Assembly: GCA_900753135.1 (NCBI GenBank)
Contig: CAADXZ010000230.1
Span: forward strand, 1 to 6,065
Length of the DNA stretch: 6,065 nt
Direction: 5' to 3'
Origin: Clostridia bacterium
GTDB taxonomy: Bacteria; Bacillota; Clostridia; TANB77; UBA1234
The notes beneath the pieces are model-generated. The model was given only the letters and a program-made list of their open reading frames with translations, made no database searches and was not told the origin of the DNA. Numbering within the stretch: the first letter of the stretch is position 1; each line of letters starts with the position of its first letter. Shown piece by piece: positions 1 through 5,644 of this stretch. The position numbers and the translations under genes were made by a program.

Positions 1-100
1 AAAGGCGGTCGATACTTAAAAGAGAATTTTTCTCTCAAGATTATATTGTTGTCTTTTTAACTGATAACATACTTGTAAAAATGAACTTGGGCATGTTGAA
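1..100 (+). pseudogene. Upstream part of the same manganese catalase gene, with two apparent frame changes
   Basis: Family-like residues appear in three different frames. Frame 1 gives GGRYL (bases 4-18), resembling the family's SLRYL stretch. Frame 3 gives REFFSQDYIVVFLTD (about 21-65), resembling the stretch that ends in LLTD. Frame 2 gives NELGHVEM (80-103), resembling the ligand helix EELxHxEM. The frame 1 reading runs into TAA at 58-60, and frame 2 is closed by TAA at 65-67. The shifts fall near A-runs (18-21 and 77-81). This may be true gene decay, or insertion/deletion errors near a contig end or in low-quality sequence; the window alone cannot tell which. The downstream ligand residues are all intact, which leans slightly towards sequence error or very recent damage. 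Confidence 0.6.
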
Positions 101-457
101 ATGATATGTGCTATGATTTATCAACTTACCAAAGATGCTACTTTGGAAGAATTAAAGGCGGCTGGTCTTGACACTAACTACACAGAGCATAGAAAAGCAG
201 TTTATCCTACTGATTCAAATGGAGTACCTTTTACAGTAACATATTTTGCGACGACAGGTGATCCTGTTGCTGATTTGGCTGAGGATATGGCGGCTGAAGA
301 AAAAGCTAGAGCAATTTATGAGAATTTAATTAATTTAACTGATGACCCTGATATTGTTGGACCTTTACTTTTCTTAAGGCAAAGGGAAATTGTTCATTAT
401 GCTAGATTTAAGGAATTATATGATGATTATAAGAAAAAAGGCTATGGAGGTAAATAA
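101..457 (+). CDS. cotJC: C-terminal part of a CotJC-like manganese catalase (spore coat type), frame broken upstream
   Basis: The translated part matches the second half of the ferritin-like manganese catalase / CotJC family. These are dimanganese enzymes that dismutate hydrogen peroxide, and CotJC is a component of the spore coat. The same frame is open from base 68 and reads ELGHVEMI just before and across the first ATG, which is the family's helix motif with the metal ligands Glu and His (ExxH). Further in come EEKARAIYE and REIVHYARF, which carry the later Glu and His ligands, and the tail ends in YGGK. The ATG at 101 is therefore only an internal Met, since a real family member runs roughly 190 residues or more and starts well before this window. 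The frame cannot be followed in one piece through bases 1-83 (see the separate entry). A hairpin terminator overlaps the 3' end, so this is probably the last gene of its unit. Family assignment is confident; whether the gene is intact is not. Confidence 0.85.
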   Translation: MICAMIYQLTKDATLEELKAAGLDTNYTEHRKAVYPTDSNGVPFTVTYFATTGDPVADLAEDMAAEEKARAIYENLINLTDDPDIVGPLLFLRQREIVHYARFKELYDDYKKKGYGGK

Positions 458-473
458 TCCATAGCTATTTTTT
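441..473 (+). terminator. Intrinsic terminator of the manganese catalase gene, stem starts inside the coding region
   Basis: GCTATGGA (441-448) pairs perfectly with TCCATAGC (458-465) around a 9-nt loop that contains the TAA stop codon. A T-rich run TATTTTTTC follows at 466-474. The left arm encodes part of the C-terminal GYGG residues, so the terminator is partly within the coding sequence. Confidence 0.75.
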
Positions 474-489
474 CTGTATATATTCATTA

Positions 490-518
490 TGCACAAAAAA
501 CTATTTTATATATATAAT
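490..518 (+). promoter_or_regulatory. Probable promoter for the small Gly/Tyr-rich gene
   Basis: A perfect -10 TATAAT lies at 513-518. A weak -35 TGCACA (4 of 6 matches to TTGACA) lies at 490-495, 17 bases upstream. The predicted start near 525 falls at the edge of the Shine-Dalgarno sequence AGAAGGGAG (524-532), giving an unusually short leader. The region is low-complexity AT, so a sporulation sigma factor promoter instead cannot be excluded; no clear sigma-E or sigma-K box (CATA-type -10) was seen. Confidence 0.45.
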
Positions 519-538
519 ATGTTAGAAGGGAGTTTTAT

Positions 539-733
539 ATGTATAGATCTTTTGGTTATAATAGAGGAATGCCAATGAATGGTGGTAATCGTTTTGTTGG
601 TGGAGGTTTCTTGGGACCATTTGTTTTGGGTGGTATTACTGGTGGTTTAGTAGCTCCATTTTTCTATCCTAGACCTTATTATTATGGTCCAAATTATTAC
701 TATCCTAATAATCCTTATTATCGTCCATATTAA
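539..733 (+). CDS. Small Gly/Tyr/Pro-rich protein, possible spore-surface protein
   Basis: A 64-residue protein preceded by a strong Shine-Dalgarno AGAAGGGAG six bases before ATG, so the start is well supported. Residues 1-20 are polar with Gly, Asn and Arg. Residues 21-43 are hydrophobic and Gly-rich (GGGFLGPFVLGGITGGLVAP) and could sit in or on a membrane. Residues 43-64 are a low-complexity tail of Tyr, Pro and Asn with repeated YYY/NPYY units; about 12 of 64 residues are Tyr and 13 are Gly. There is no Cys, no signal peptidase site and no recognised enzyme motif. I do not recognise a named family. Tyr- and Gly-rich small proteins are frequent in spore coats, where Tyr can be cross-linked, and the neighbouring gene is a CotJC-like catalase, so a spore-surface role is a reasonable inference but unproven. 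It has its own promoter and ends in a hairpin shared with the convergent sortase gene. Confidence 0.8.
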   Translation: MYRSFGYNRGMPMNGGNRFVGGGFLGPFVLGGITGGLVAPFFYPRPYYYGPNYYYPNNPYYRPY

Positions 734-770
734 AGAGAAGTACTAGATAATATTATCTAGGGCTTCTTTT
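734..770. terminator. Bidirectional hairpin between convergent genes
   Basis: The core is a perfect 18-nt palindrome, CTAGATAATATTATCTAG (743-760). After a small internal mismatch (741-742 against 761-762), an outer stem AAGAGAAG (733-740) pairs with CTTCTTTT (763-770) with one G-T pair. On the + strand the stem ends in TTTT just after the small gene's stop at 731-733. On the - strand the last six codons of the sortase gene, including its stop at 753-755, lie inside the hairpin, followed by a weaker T-rich stretch. It most likely stops transcription from both sides. Confidence 0.65.
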
Positions 771-1703
771 AATTAGTTTGGCGTGAACTACGGTTCTTTC
801 ATCATCAGTATAGCATGTACTTAATGTTAGAATTTTGTCTTCTGTGGATACTTCTACTTTGAATTTATGTTTACTTCTACTTGTAATGGTGTTTAGAAAA
901 TCTTGATACTCATTGTCGCTGGCAAAATTAGTGGTAATGTAATAACTTTCGGCTTTTATTTTATATACAGAAAATATTTGCCACATTGTGTTTTCCTTTT
1001 CGGTAGATAATCTAATAATATGATTATCTTTGTTATTATACCATTTTGAACTTAAGGCATTATGTAATGAGCCAAACATTGTTTTATTTAATCTACTGTG
1101 TCCATATATGATGTTATTTTTGTTAGAAAAATCACTTTGATTACGGTAATCTAAAAATATCCAGCCAGCTTTATTTACTGCTTTATTGAATGAATGAGTT
1201 AGATAATAGTCATTATTATTCGTTTGAACAAATGGATAATTAATATTAGTGTTATTTACGTTTATCCAACCAATGGTATCATTATTTTTTTCTTTTAGTT
1301 TTTGAATGTCTACATCTATTAAAGGAATCTTAATGTAATACCAATAATCGTTATCTTTATTTGTTACTTTATCTTGATTAATTAATTCTGTTTTTTCATC
1401 ATCAGTTTGTTCTGTAACGGTTGTTTCATTCCTTATTTCATCTACTACTTTGTCAGTTATTTCATTTTCTTTGTGCCATATGGTTATATTGGTAAGACTT
1501 ATAGTTATGATAATTAAAAAAATTGCAATAAATAATTGCCACACCCACTTTTTTAATCTTCTTTTTTTCTTAGTAATGGTGATAGTTTTTTTATTTTTTT
1601 CTTTTGTCTGGGTGGTTATTTTTTCGTTATTATCCTTTTGAAGATTACTATTTTTTGAAATTTTTGTTTTTTCATTATGTTTAGTTTCATATTTGCTATT
1701 CAT
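753..1703 (-). CDS. srtB: Class B sortase
   Basis: A 316-residue membrane-bound transpeptidase that cleaves a C-terminal sorting signal on secreted proteins and joins them to the cell wall or to each other. Residues 1-52 form a Lys/Asn/Thr-rich cytoplasmic tail ending in a basic KKKRRLKK patch. Residues 53-76 are one membrane helix. Residues 77-118 are a polar linker, and the catalytic domain fills about 119-312. The catalytic triad is visible: His202 in IIYGHS, Cys297 in TLSTC and Arg303 in DERTVV. The spacing and the GHSRLNKTMFGSL stretch fit class B rather than class A. The ATG at 1703 is preceded by AGGTGA five bases away and by a good promoter. No LPXTG- or NPQTN-like substrate is encoded in the window, so the target is unknown; class B members act in heme uptake, pilus assembly or general anchoring depending on lineage. 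The basic N-terminal tail of about 50 residues is longer than usual. Confidence 0.92.
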   Translation of the reverse strand: MNSKYETKHNEKTKISKNSNLQKDNNEKITTQTKEKNKKTITITKKKRRLKKWVWQLFIAIFLIIITISLTNITIWHKENEITDKVVDEIRNETTVTEQTDDEKTELINQDKVTNKDNDYWYYIKIPLIDVDIQKLKEKNNDTIGWINVNNTNINYPFVQTNNNDYYLTHSFNKAVNKAGWIFLDYRNQSDFSNKNNIIYGHSRLNKTMFGSLHNALSSKWYNNKDNHIIRLSTEKENTMWQIFSVYKIKAESYYITTNFASDNEYQDFLNTITSRSKHKFKVEVSTEDKILTLSTCYTDDERTVVHAKLIKRSPR

Positions 1704-1719
1704 GTTATCACCTATTATG

Positions 1720-1748
1720 ATTATACTAGATTTTAAAATTATTTACAA
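1720..1748 (-). promoter_or_regulatory. Sigma-A-like promoter of the sortase gene
   Basis: On the - strand, -10 TATAAT (1725-1720) follows -35 TTGTAA (1748-1743, 4 of 6 matches) with a 17-base spacer. The predicted transcription start is near 1713, at the first base of the Shine-Dalgarno AGGTGA (1713-1708), so the leader would be only about 10 bases. It lies directly downstream of the terminator hairpin of the lipoprotein gene, which makes the sortase a separate unit. Confidence 0.6.
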
Positions 1749-1757
1749 GGTATAAGG

Positions 1758-1797
1758 AAAAGAATAGGTAATTTTACTTGATAACCTATTCTTTTTT
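1758..1797. terminator. Intrinsic terminator after the lipoprotein gene, usable in both directions
   Basis: AAAAGAATAGGT (1758-1769) pairs perfectly with ACCTATTCTTTT (1784-1795) around a 14-base loop. It begins immediately after the lipoprotein stop codon (TAA, 1798-1796 on the - strand). On the - strand the stem ends in TTTTCCTTAT; on the + strand it ends in six to seven T. It should end the lipoprotein transcript and insulate the sortase promoter. Confidence 0.75.
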
Positions 1798-2668
1798 ACA
1801 TTTGGTTATTGTTTATGTTTTGTTCTTGATTATTTGAAAGATTTGGATTTTCTATAGATGGTTCGGTGTTAATTGGTACTATGTTGTTAGGCTCTTGTAC
1901 TTGAATTGGGGTTTCGGCAGATATTTCTTTTTTGTTGTTTTTCTTTTTGTTTATAACTAGCATGATAATTGTAAAGATTATAATGGCTATGATTAATGAT
2001 ATTATGGATGCCCAGATTAATTTTTTGTCTAAGTCTTGTTTGAAAGAAAACTCAAACTCAATGTTTTTTATATCTTTTGTTAGATCCCATGTTAATGTTT
2101 TTCCATCTTGTGATGTGTTGGTTGCATTTGAGGAAATTGCTTTTTGTGGTAATTTGATGGTGAAGGTGATGTTAGTTTTTAATCCTTGTTGCATTGCTTC
2201 ACTGTACTGATTTTCTTCTTCGTCTTTTTCTATTGTGATGTTGCCTTTATAGGTATTGCCATCTTTGGTGAAAATTTTTTGGTTTTTTATTTCTGCTATG
2301 TTTTTGGTCGTAGCATTTGTTTGGCTATCAACAAGGGTATCAATGTTATCTACTCTGGCACTTAGTTTATAACCTATGTACTTGCCATCATCGTATATTT
2401 GGATGTCTTCTTTACTATCTATTTGGGCACTTTCTTTGAATTTTTCTATTCTCTCTTCCTTGGTGTATGTTTTGTTGTCATTTTCTTTGTCAAAGCTTTC
2501 TCCTAGAGAAATCATGGTGTCTATTAGTTCATAGTCAAGGGCGATGTTGGCGTCAATGTTTACTGATTTGTCTTGGTTGATAGTTAGTGTGGTTTCTTGT
2601 TTCATTTCACAACCACTTAGAAATAGTATCCCTGATAAGATTAGGAATAATTTTTTTGTTCTTTTCAT
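1796..2668 (-). CDS. LppM-like (DUF3153-type) lipoprotein with a C-terminal membrane helix
   Basis: A 290-residue exported lipoprotein. Residues 1-19 are a signal peptide with a basic start (MKRTKK), and LSGC (17-20) is the lipobox, so Cys20 is the predicted lipidated residue. Residues 24-210 form an extracellular, mostly beta-strand region that opens with a TLTINQDKSVNI stretch and closes with DGKTLTWDLTKDIKNIEFEF, the pattern of the LppM / DUF3153 domain. A membrane helix spans about 217-240, followed by a KKKNNKK stop-transfer patch and a 50-residue Asn/Pro/Gln-rich tail predicted to be cytoplasmic. The protein would thus be anchored twice, by lipid and by helix. The tail is far too long for a sortase sorting signal, so it is not an obvious substrate of the neighbouring sortase. 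The ATG has a clear Shine-Dalgarno AAAAGGAGT nine bases upstream. The biochemical role of the family in Firmicutes is not known to me. No distinct promoter was identified, and read-through from the YitT gene 97 bases upstream is possible. Confidence 0.82.
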   Translation of the reverse strand: MKRTKKLFLILSGILFLSGCEMKQETTLTINQDKSVNIDANIALDYELIDTMISLGESFDKENDNKTYTKEERIEKFKESAQIDSKEDIQIYDDGKYIGYKLSARVDNIDTLVDSQTNATTKNIAEIKNQKIFTKDGNTYKGNITIEKDEEENQYSEAMQQGLKTNITFTIKLPQKAISSNATNTSQDGKTLTWDLTKDIKNIEFEFSFKQDLDKKLIWASIISLIIAIIIFTIIMLVINKKKNNKKEISAETPIQVQEPNNIVPINTEPSIENPNLSNNQEQNINNNQM

Positions 2669-2677
2669 TTTCTTTTT

Positions 2678-2686
2678 ACTCCTTTT
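2678..2686 (-). promoter_or_regulatory. Strong ribosome binding site of the lipoprotein gene
   Basis: AAAAGGAGT on the - strand, nine bases before the ATG at 2668. It is the strongest Shine-Dalgarno match on this strand and fixes the start at MKRTKK, which gives a proper signal peptide. Confidence 0.75.
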
Positions 2687-2718
2687 ATTTTTTTGAAATG
2701 ATTATTTTTTGAATATTT

Positions 2719-2746
2719 TTTTGCTTGTGATAACAGCGTAGCAAAA
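2719..2746 (-). other. Hairpin without a T-tract between the YitT and lipoprotein genes
   Basis: TTTTGCT (2719-2725) and AGCAAAA (2740-2746) are exact complements around a 14-base loop. On the - strand this lies 20 bases past the stop of the second YitT gene. No run of T follows the stem in that direction, so it is a poor intrinsic terminator. It could be a partial terminator, an RNA stability element or chance in AT-rich DNA. The rest of the 97-base gap holds only A-rich sequence and the lipoprotein ribosome binding site. Confidence 0.3.
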
Positions 2747-2765
2747 GCGGATGAAATAATATTTT

Positions 2766-3650
2766 TTATGCTCCGCCTACTGCTTCATATGAGTCGGTGA
2801 TTAGGAAGAAGGCGTTTTTATCAATTTCTAAAACTACTTCTTTGACTAGAAAATATTCTTTTGTTGGTATTACGCATAGTAGTAGTTTTTTGTTTTTATT
2901 TGAATATCCACCTTTTGCATTTATGATGGTTACACTGTGGTGGAGATTTTGAATGATAAATTCACATACTTCTTCTTCTTTATCAGTTATAATGTAGAAT
3001 GATTTGTTGTTAGAGATGCCTAATATTACTCTATCTGTGATTGTTGAGGAAATATATAGGGCTATTACGGCATACATAGATTTCGTTATGCCAAAGGTGA
3101 AAATGGCTGTGGTTATTATCAATGAATTTACTATGAGGCTACTTTTTCCTAATGACATGTGTAGGTATTTATACATTATTTGAGTGATTATTTGAGTTCC
3201 ACCAGCGGAGAAACCTTCTTTTAAGATTAAGCCTGAGGCTAGTCCATCTAATGCCCCTCCAAAGATAATGGTGAGTAAGAGGCTACTAGTTTCAAGGTTA
3301 ATGTGGATGGTTATTTTAGATGTGGCTTCAATGAATATGGGGTAAATTATTACTACAACTAAGGTATTTAGTGTTTTTTCTTTGCCAAGGAAAATAAAAC
3401 TTATGATAATTAGAAATACTGAGGCAATAGAAATAAATAGTGATGGTTTTATATGAAAATATTCTTTAATTATTAAAGATAAGCCTGATATGCCCCCGAC
3501 AACAATATTATTTGGTACGAAAAATAGGTTAAAGGCAAAGGAACTTATTAATAATCCACATAGCATGATTAGGAATCTTTTGGTGTAGTCTTTGTGGTTT
3601 ATTTCTTTGATTAGTTTGTTGACATCTAATTTTTTTCTAAATAAATTCAT
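2766..3650 (-). CDS. YitT family membrane protein (second of a tandem pair)
   Basis: A 294-residue member of the YitT (DUF161 plus DUF2179) family, integral membrane proteins of unsettled function, often described as putative transporters. The first ~25 residues are polar and cytoplasmic. Hydrophobic segments follow at about 27-45, 70-88, 97-110, 122-143, 170-186 and 190-204. The family's Gly-rich motifs are present: VVGGISGLSLI (50-60) and GFSAGGTQ (146-153). Residues from about 213 to the end form the soluble DUF2179 domain, with KGGYSNKNKKLLLCVIPT in its centre and ITDSYEA near the end. The start ATG lies 14 bases inside the preceding paralogue, with GGAGAGGG just before it, so translation is probably coupled. 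It differs from its neighbour in having GGTQ where the family usually has GGTD. It is last in the yqeH-prfB-yitT-yitT series. Confidence 0.9.
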   Translation of the reverse strand: MNLFRKKLDVNKLIKEINHKDYTKRFLIMLCGLLISSFAFNLFFVPNNIVVGGISGLSLIIKEYFHIKPSLFISIASVFLIIISFIFLGKEKTLNTLVVVIIYPIFIEATSKITIHINLETSSLLLTIIFGGALDGLASGLILKEGFSAGGTQIITQIMYKYLHMSLGKSSLIVNSLIITTAIFTFGITKSMYAVIALYISSTITDRVILGISNNKSFYIITDKEEEVCEFIIQNLHHSVTIINAKGGYSNKNKKLLLCVIPTKEYFLVKEVVLEIDKNAFFLITDSYEAVGGA

Positions 3651-4542
3651 CTAACCCTCTCCTATTTACTTCGTATGAATCTGTTACAACAAAGAAGATG
3701 TCTTTGTCTATTTCTTTTAGTCCTTCTTTGACTATAAAATATTTTTTGGTAGGAATTACACATAGTAATAAATTATTTTTGTTATGGGTATATCCTCCAT
3801 GTGATTCAATAACGGTTACACCGATGCTTTCTAATGATAAAAGAAATTCCAGGGTTTCTTCTTTTTTTTCGGTAACGATGTAGAAGGCTTTACTATTACT
3901 TATGCCGAGAATTACTTTGTCGGTCATGATGCTTACTACGTAGAGGATGATGATGCCATACATGAATGTTTCGACGTTAAAGGTGAAAAGACCACTTAAG
4001 ACAATTAATCCATCTACGTATATCATAGATTTTCCCATGCTGGTTTTAAAGTATTTGGCTATGACTTGGTCAATGATGTCTGTACCTCCTGTGGTAAATC
4101 CAGATTTGAAGATTATGCCATATCCTATGCCACTTAAGACGGCTCCAAAGATGGCGATTAGTATTTTTTCGACATTTTCAAAGTAGATGTTTCTTGTAAT
4201 AAATTCGGTAACGTAAATGAATATGGGTAGAAGTATTGAGCCTACGGCTGAACTTTTGGTTTTTTCTTTTCCTAATACAAAGTAACTATATATTAAGAGA
4301 AGAATGGATGATATTAGGATGAAGGCACTTGGGTTAATGCCATATTCGTTTAAGATTACAGAGATACCACTTATGCCAAAACAGACTATTTTGTATTTTA
4401 GGAAAAAAAGGTTGAAGGTAAAAGCGGCAATAAAGCAACCAATTACTAGGTAGAAGTATCTTTCTATGAGGTCTTTATGATTTATTTTTTTGACAATTTC
4501 TTCAATGTTTTGTTTGGATTTGTTTTTTTTAAAGAAAAACAC
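3637..4542 (-). CDS. YitT family membrane protein (first of a tandem pair), GTG start
   Basis: A 301-residue YitT (DUF161/DUF2179) protein of the same build as its downstream paralogue: a basic cytoplasmic start, several membrane segments between about 28 and 207, and a soluble C-terminal DUF2179 domain from about 217. Motifs include FGISGISVI (55-63), GFTTGGTD (148-155), SHGGYTHNKNNLLLCVIPT in the soluble domain and VTDSYEV near the end. The start is GTG at 4542; there is no early ATG, and a Shine-Dalgarno AAAGGTGG sits 10 bases before it, inside the last codons of prfB. The gap to prfB is three bases. A YitT-like gene directly after prfB is also known in Bacillus subtilis (yvjA, from memory), so the order is probably ancestral and the second copy a local duplication. 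The pair are clearly related along their whole length but diverged, which points to an old duplication. Confidence 0.9.
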   Translation of the reverse strand: MFFFKKNKSKQNIEEIVKKINHKDLIERYFYLVIGCFIAAFTFNLFFLKYKIVCFGISGISVILNEYGINPSAFILISSILLLIYSYFVLGKEKTKSSAVGSILLPIFIYVTEFITRNIYFENVEKILIAIFGAVLSGIGYGIIFKSGFTTGGTDIIDQVIAKYFKTSMGKSMIYVDGLIVLSGLFTFNVETFMYGIIILYVVSIMTDKVILGISNSKAFYIVTEKKEETLEFLLSLESIGVTVIESHGGYTHNKNNLLLCVIPTKKYFIVKEGLKEIDKDIFFVVTDSYEVNRRGLDEFI

Positions 4543-4545
4543 TAG

Positions 4546-5644
4546 TTACACACCACCTTTTAAATTAGCTTTTATAAATCCATCTAGTTTTCCATCTAAT
4601 ATGCCAATGACATCACTTTCTTCATAATGGCTGTCATTGTCTATGACTTTGGTATATGGGCACATGATGTAACTTCTTTTTTGGCTACCAAAGTTGATTG
4701 ATTCATTATTTTTCATGCTATTTATCTCTTTATTCTTTTTGTCTTGTTCGATTTTATATAGTTTGCTTTTTAATATTTCTAGGCACATGGCTTTGTTTTG
4801 TATTTGGCTTCGTTCGTTTTGACAGGTTGCGACGATACCGGTTGGAATATGAGTGATGCGTACGGCTGAGTCTGTGGTATTTACGCCTTGTCCTCCTGGA
4901 CCACTGCTACGATAGATGTCTATTTTGAGGTCGGTTTCCGAAATGATTATATCAATGTCGTCTTCGATTTCTGGTATTACTTCGACGGAGGCAAAGGATG
5001 TATGTCTTCTTTTACTAGAATCAAATGGGCTTATTCTTACTAGTCGATGGATTCCACTTTCTTTTTTTAAGTATCCGTAGGCATGGTCTCCTTTTATTTG
5101 TAAGGTTATGCTTTTGTAACCTGTTTCTTCACCAAGGGATGCATATAATAAGGTTGATGTATAACCTATTTTGTTAAAGTATCTTGTGTACATGCGATAT
5201 AACATGTTAACCCAGTCGCAAGCTTCAGTACCTCCTGCTCCTGAATGTATTTCCATTAGGCAGTTATTAGCATCATATTTGCCATTTAGGAAGGTTTGAA
5301 TATGTAAGTTTTCGATTCTGTTTGATATGTTTTGACTATTTTCTAGGATGATGCTTACTAATTCTTCTTCATATGCCTCTGCTAATTCGTTTATAATAGA
5401 TAAGTTGTCATTGATGTCATCTTCGCATTTATCTATTTCTTCTACACATGATTTGAGGCTATTTATTTTATTAATTATTTCATTGGCTTTATCTTTGTCT
5501 TGCCAAAACGAGGGGTCATGGGTTATTTTGGTAAGTGTATCTAATTCGCTTTTTTTGTTGTTATAGTCAAAGACACTCCTTGATGTTATTTAATTCTGTT
5601 TGTAAGATTTCATAGGCTTTTTTTAATTCTTTTATATCTTTCAT
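4546..5644 (-). CDS. prfB: Peptide chain release factor 2, made through a programmed +1 frameshift
   Basis: RF2 recognises UGA and UAA in the ribosomal A site and triggers release of the finished protein. The first 25 codons run from the ATG at 5644 (MKDIKELKK) to an in-frame TGA at 5569-5567. After a +1 shift the frame continues from Asp26 (GAC, 5568-5566) to TAA at 4548-4546, giving 365 residues, the same length as E. coli RF2. Residues 26-125 form the helical domain 1, with DPSFWQD near its start. The central part has YDANNCLMEIHSGAGGTEACDW. SPF, the stop-codon-reading tripeptide specific to RF2, is at 205-207. GGQ, the catalytic motif, is at 250-252 in SSGPGGQGVN, with Ser at 246. Numbering matches E. 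coli exactly. The start overlaps the stop of the YqeH gene as ATGA. The gene is self-regulated: low RF2 slows reading of the TGA and favours the shift. The C-terminal DxRT motif of the family appears altered to DNDS. Confidence 0.95.
4553..4560 (-). promoter_or_regulatory. Ribosome binding site of the first YitT gene, inside the end of prfB
   Basis: AAAGGTGG encodes the Lys-Gly-Gly near the end of RF2 and lies 10 bases before the GTG at 4542. It supports the GTG start and suggests coupled translation with prfB. Confidence 0.6.
5566..5581 (-). promoter_or_regulatory. Programmed +1 frameshift site of prfB
   Basis: Reading on the - strand: AAGGAG (5581-5576), a three-base spacer TGT, then CTT TGA C (5572-5566). 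The Shine-Dalgarno-like element, the three-base spacing, the slippery CTT codon and the weak stop context TGAC are all the classical RF2 autoregulatory arrangement. The ribosome slips from CUU to UUU and continues with GAC for Asp26. Confidence 0.95.

Noticed and set aside
101..103. ATG at 101 as the true start of a 118-residue protein
   Set aside because: Family sequence with a metal-ligand motif (ELGHVE) lies immediately upstream in the same frame, so it is an internal Met.
1450..1641. + strand open frame opposite the sortase N-terminus
   Set aside because: It is the antisense of the Lys-rich tail and membrane helix, giving a Phe/Val-rich low-complexity product with no supporting context.
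1796..1950. Lipoprotein C-terminus as a sortase sorting signal
   Set aside because: About 50 polar residues follow the membrane helix and no LPXTG- or NPQTN-like motif precedes it; a sorting signal ends with only a short basic tail.
1932..2210. + strand open frame opposite the lipoprotein gene
   Set aside because: Shadow of a well-supported gene; no ribosome binding site or family resemblance seen.
2719..2746. Hairpin as an intrinsic terminator for the YitT operon
   Set aside because: The stem is only seven base pairs, AT-rich, with a 14-base loop and no T-run after it in the gene's direction.
3698..4186. Two + strand open frames opposite the first YitT gene
   Set aside because: Both are antisense to conserved YitT sequence and lack recognisable features.
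5256..5256. ATG at 5256 as the start of a 236-residue release factor
   Set aside because: The same frame continues upstream for 104 more codons with clear RF2 sequence (YDANN, DPSFWQD) to the frameshift site, so this Met is internal.
5348..5566. + strand open frame opposite the prfB N-terminal domain
   Set aside because: Antisense shadow of the RF2 helical domain; Ser/Leu-rich with no supporting start signal.
5567..5569. TGA read as Trp (Mollicutes-type code)
   Set aside because: TGG is used for Trp, TGA ends the YqeH gene, RF2 itself is present, and the TGA sits in a complete programmed frameshift context.
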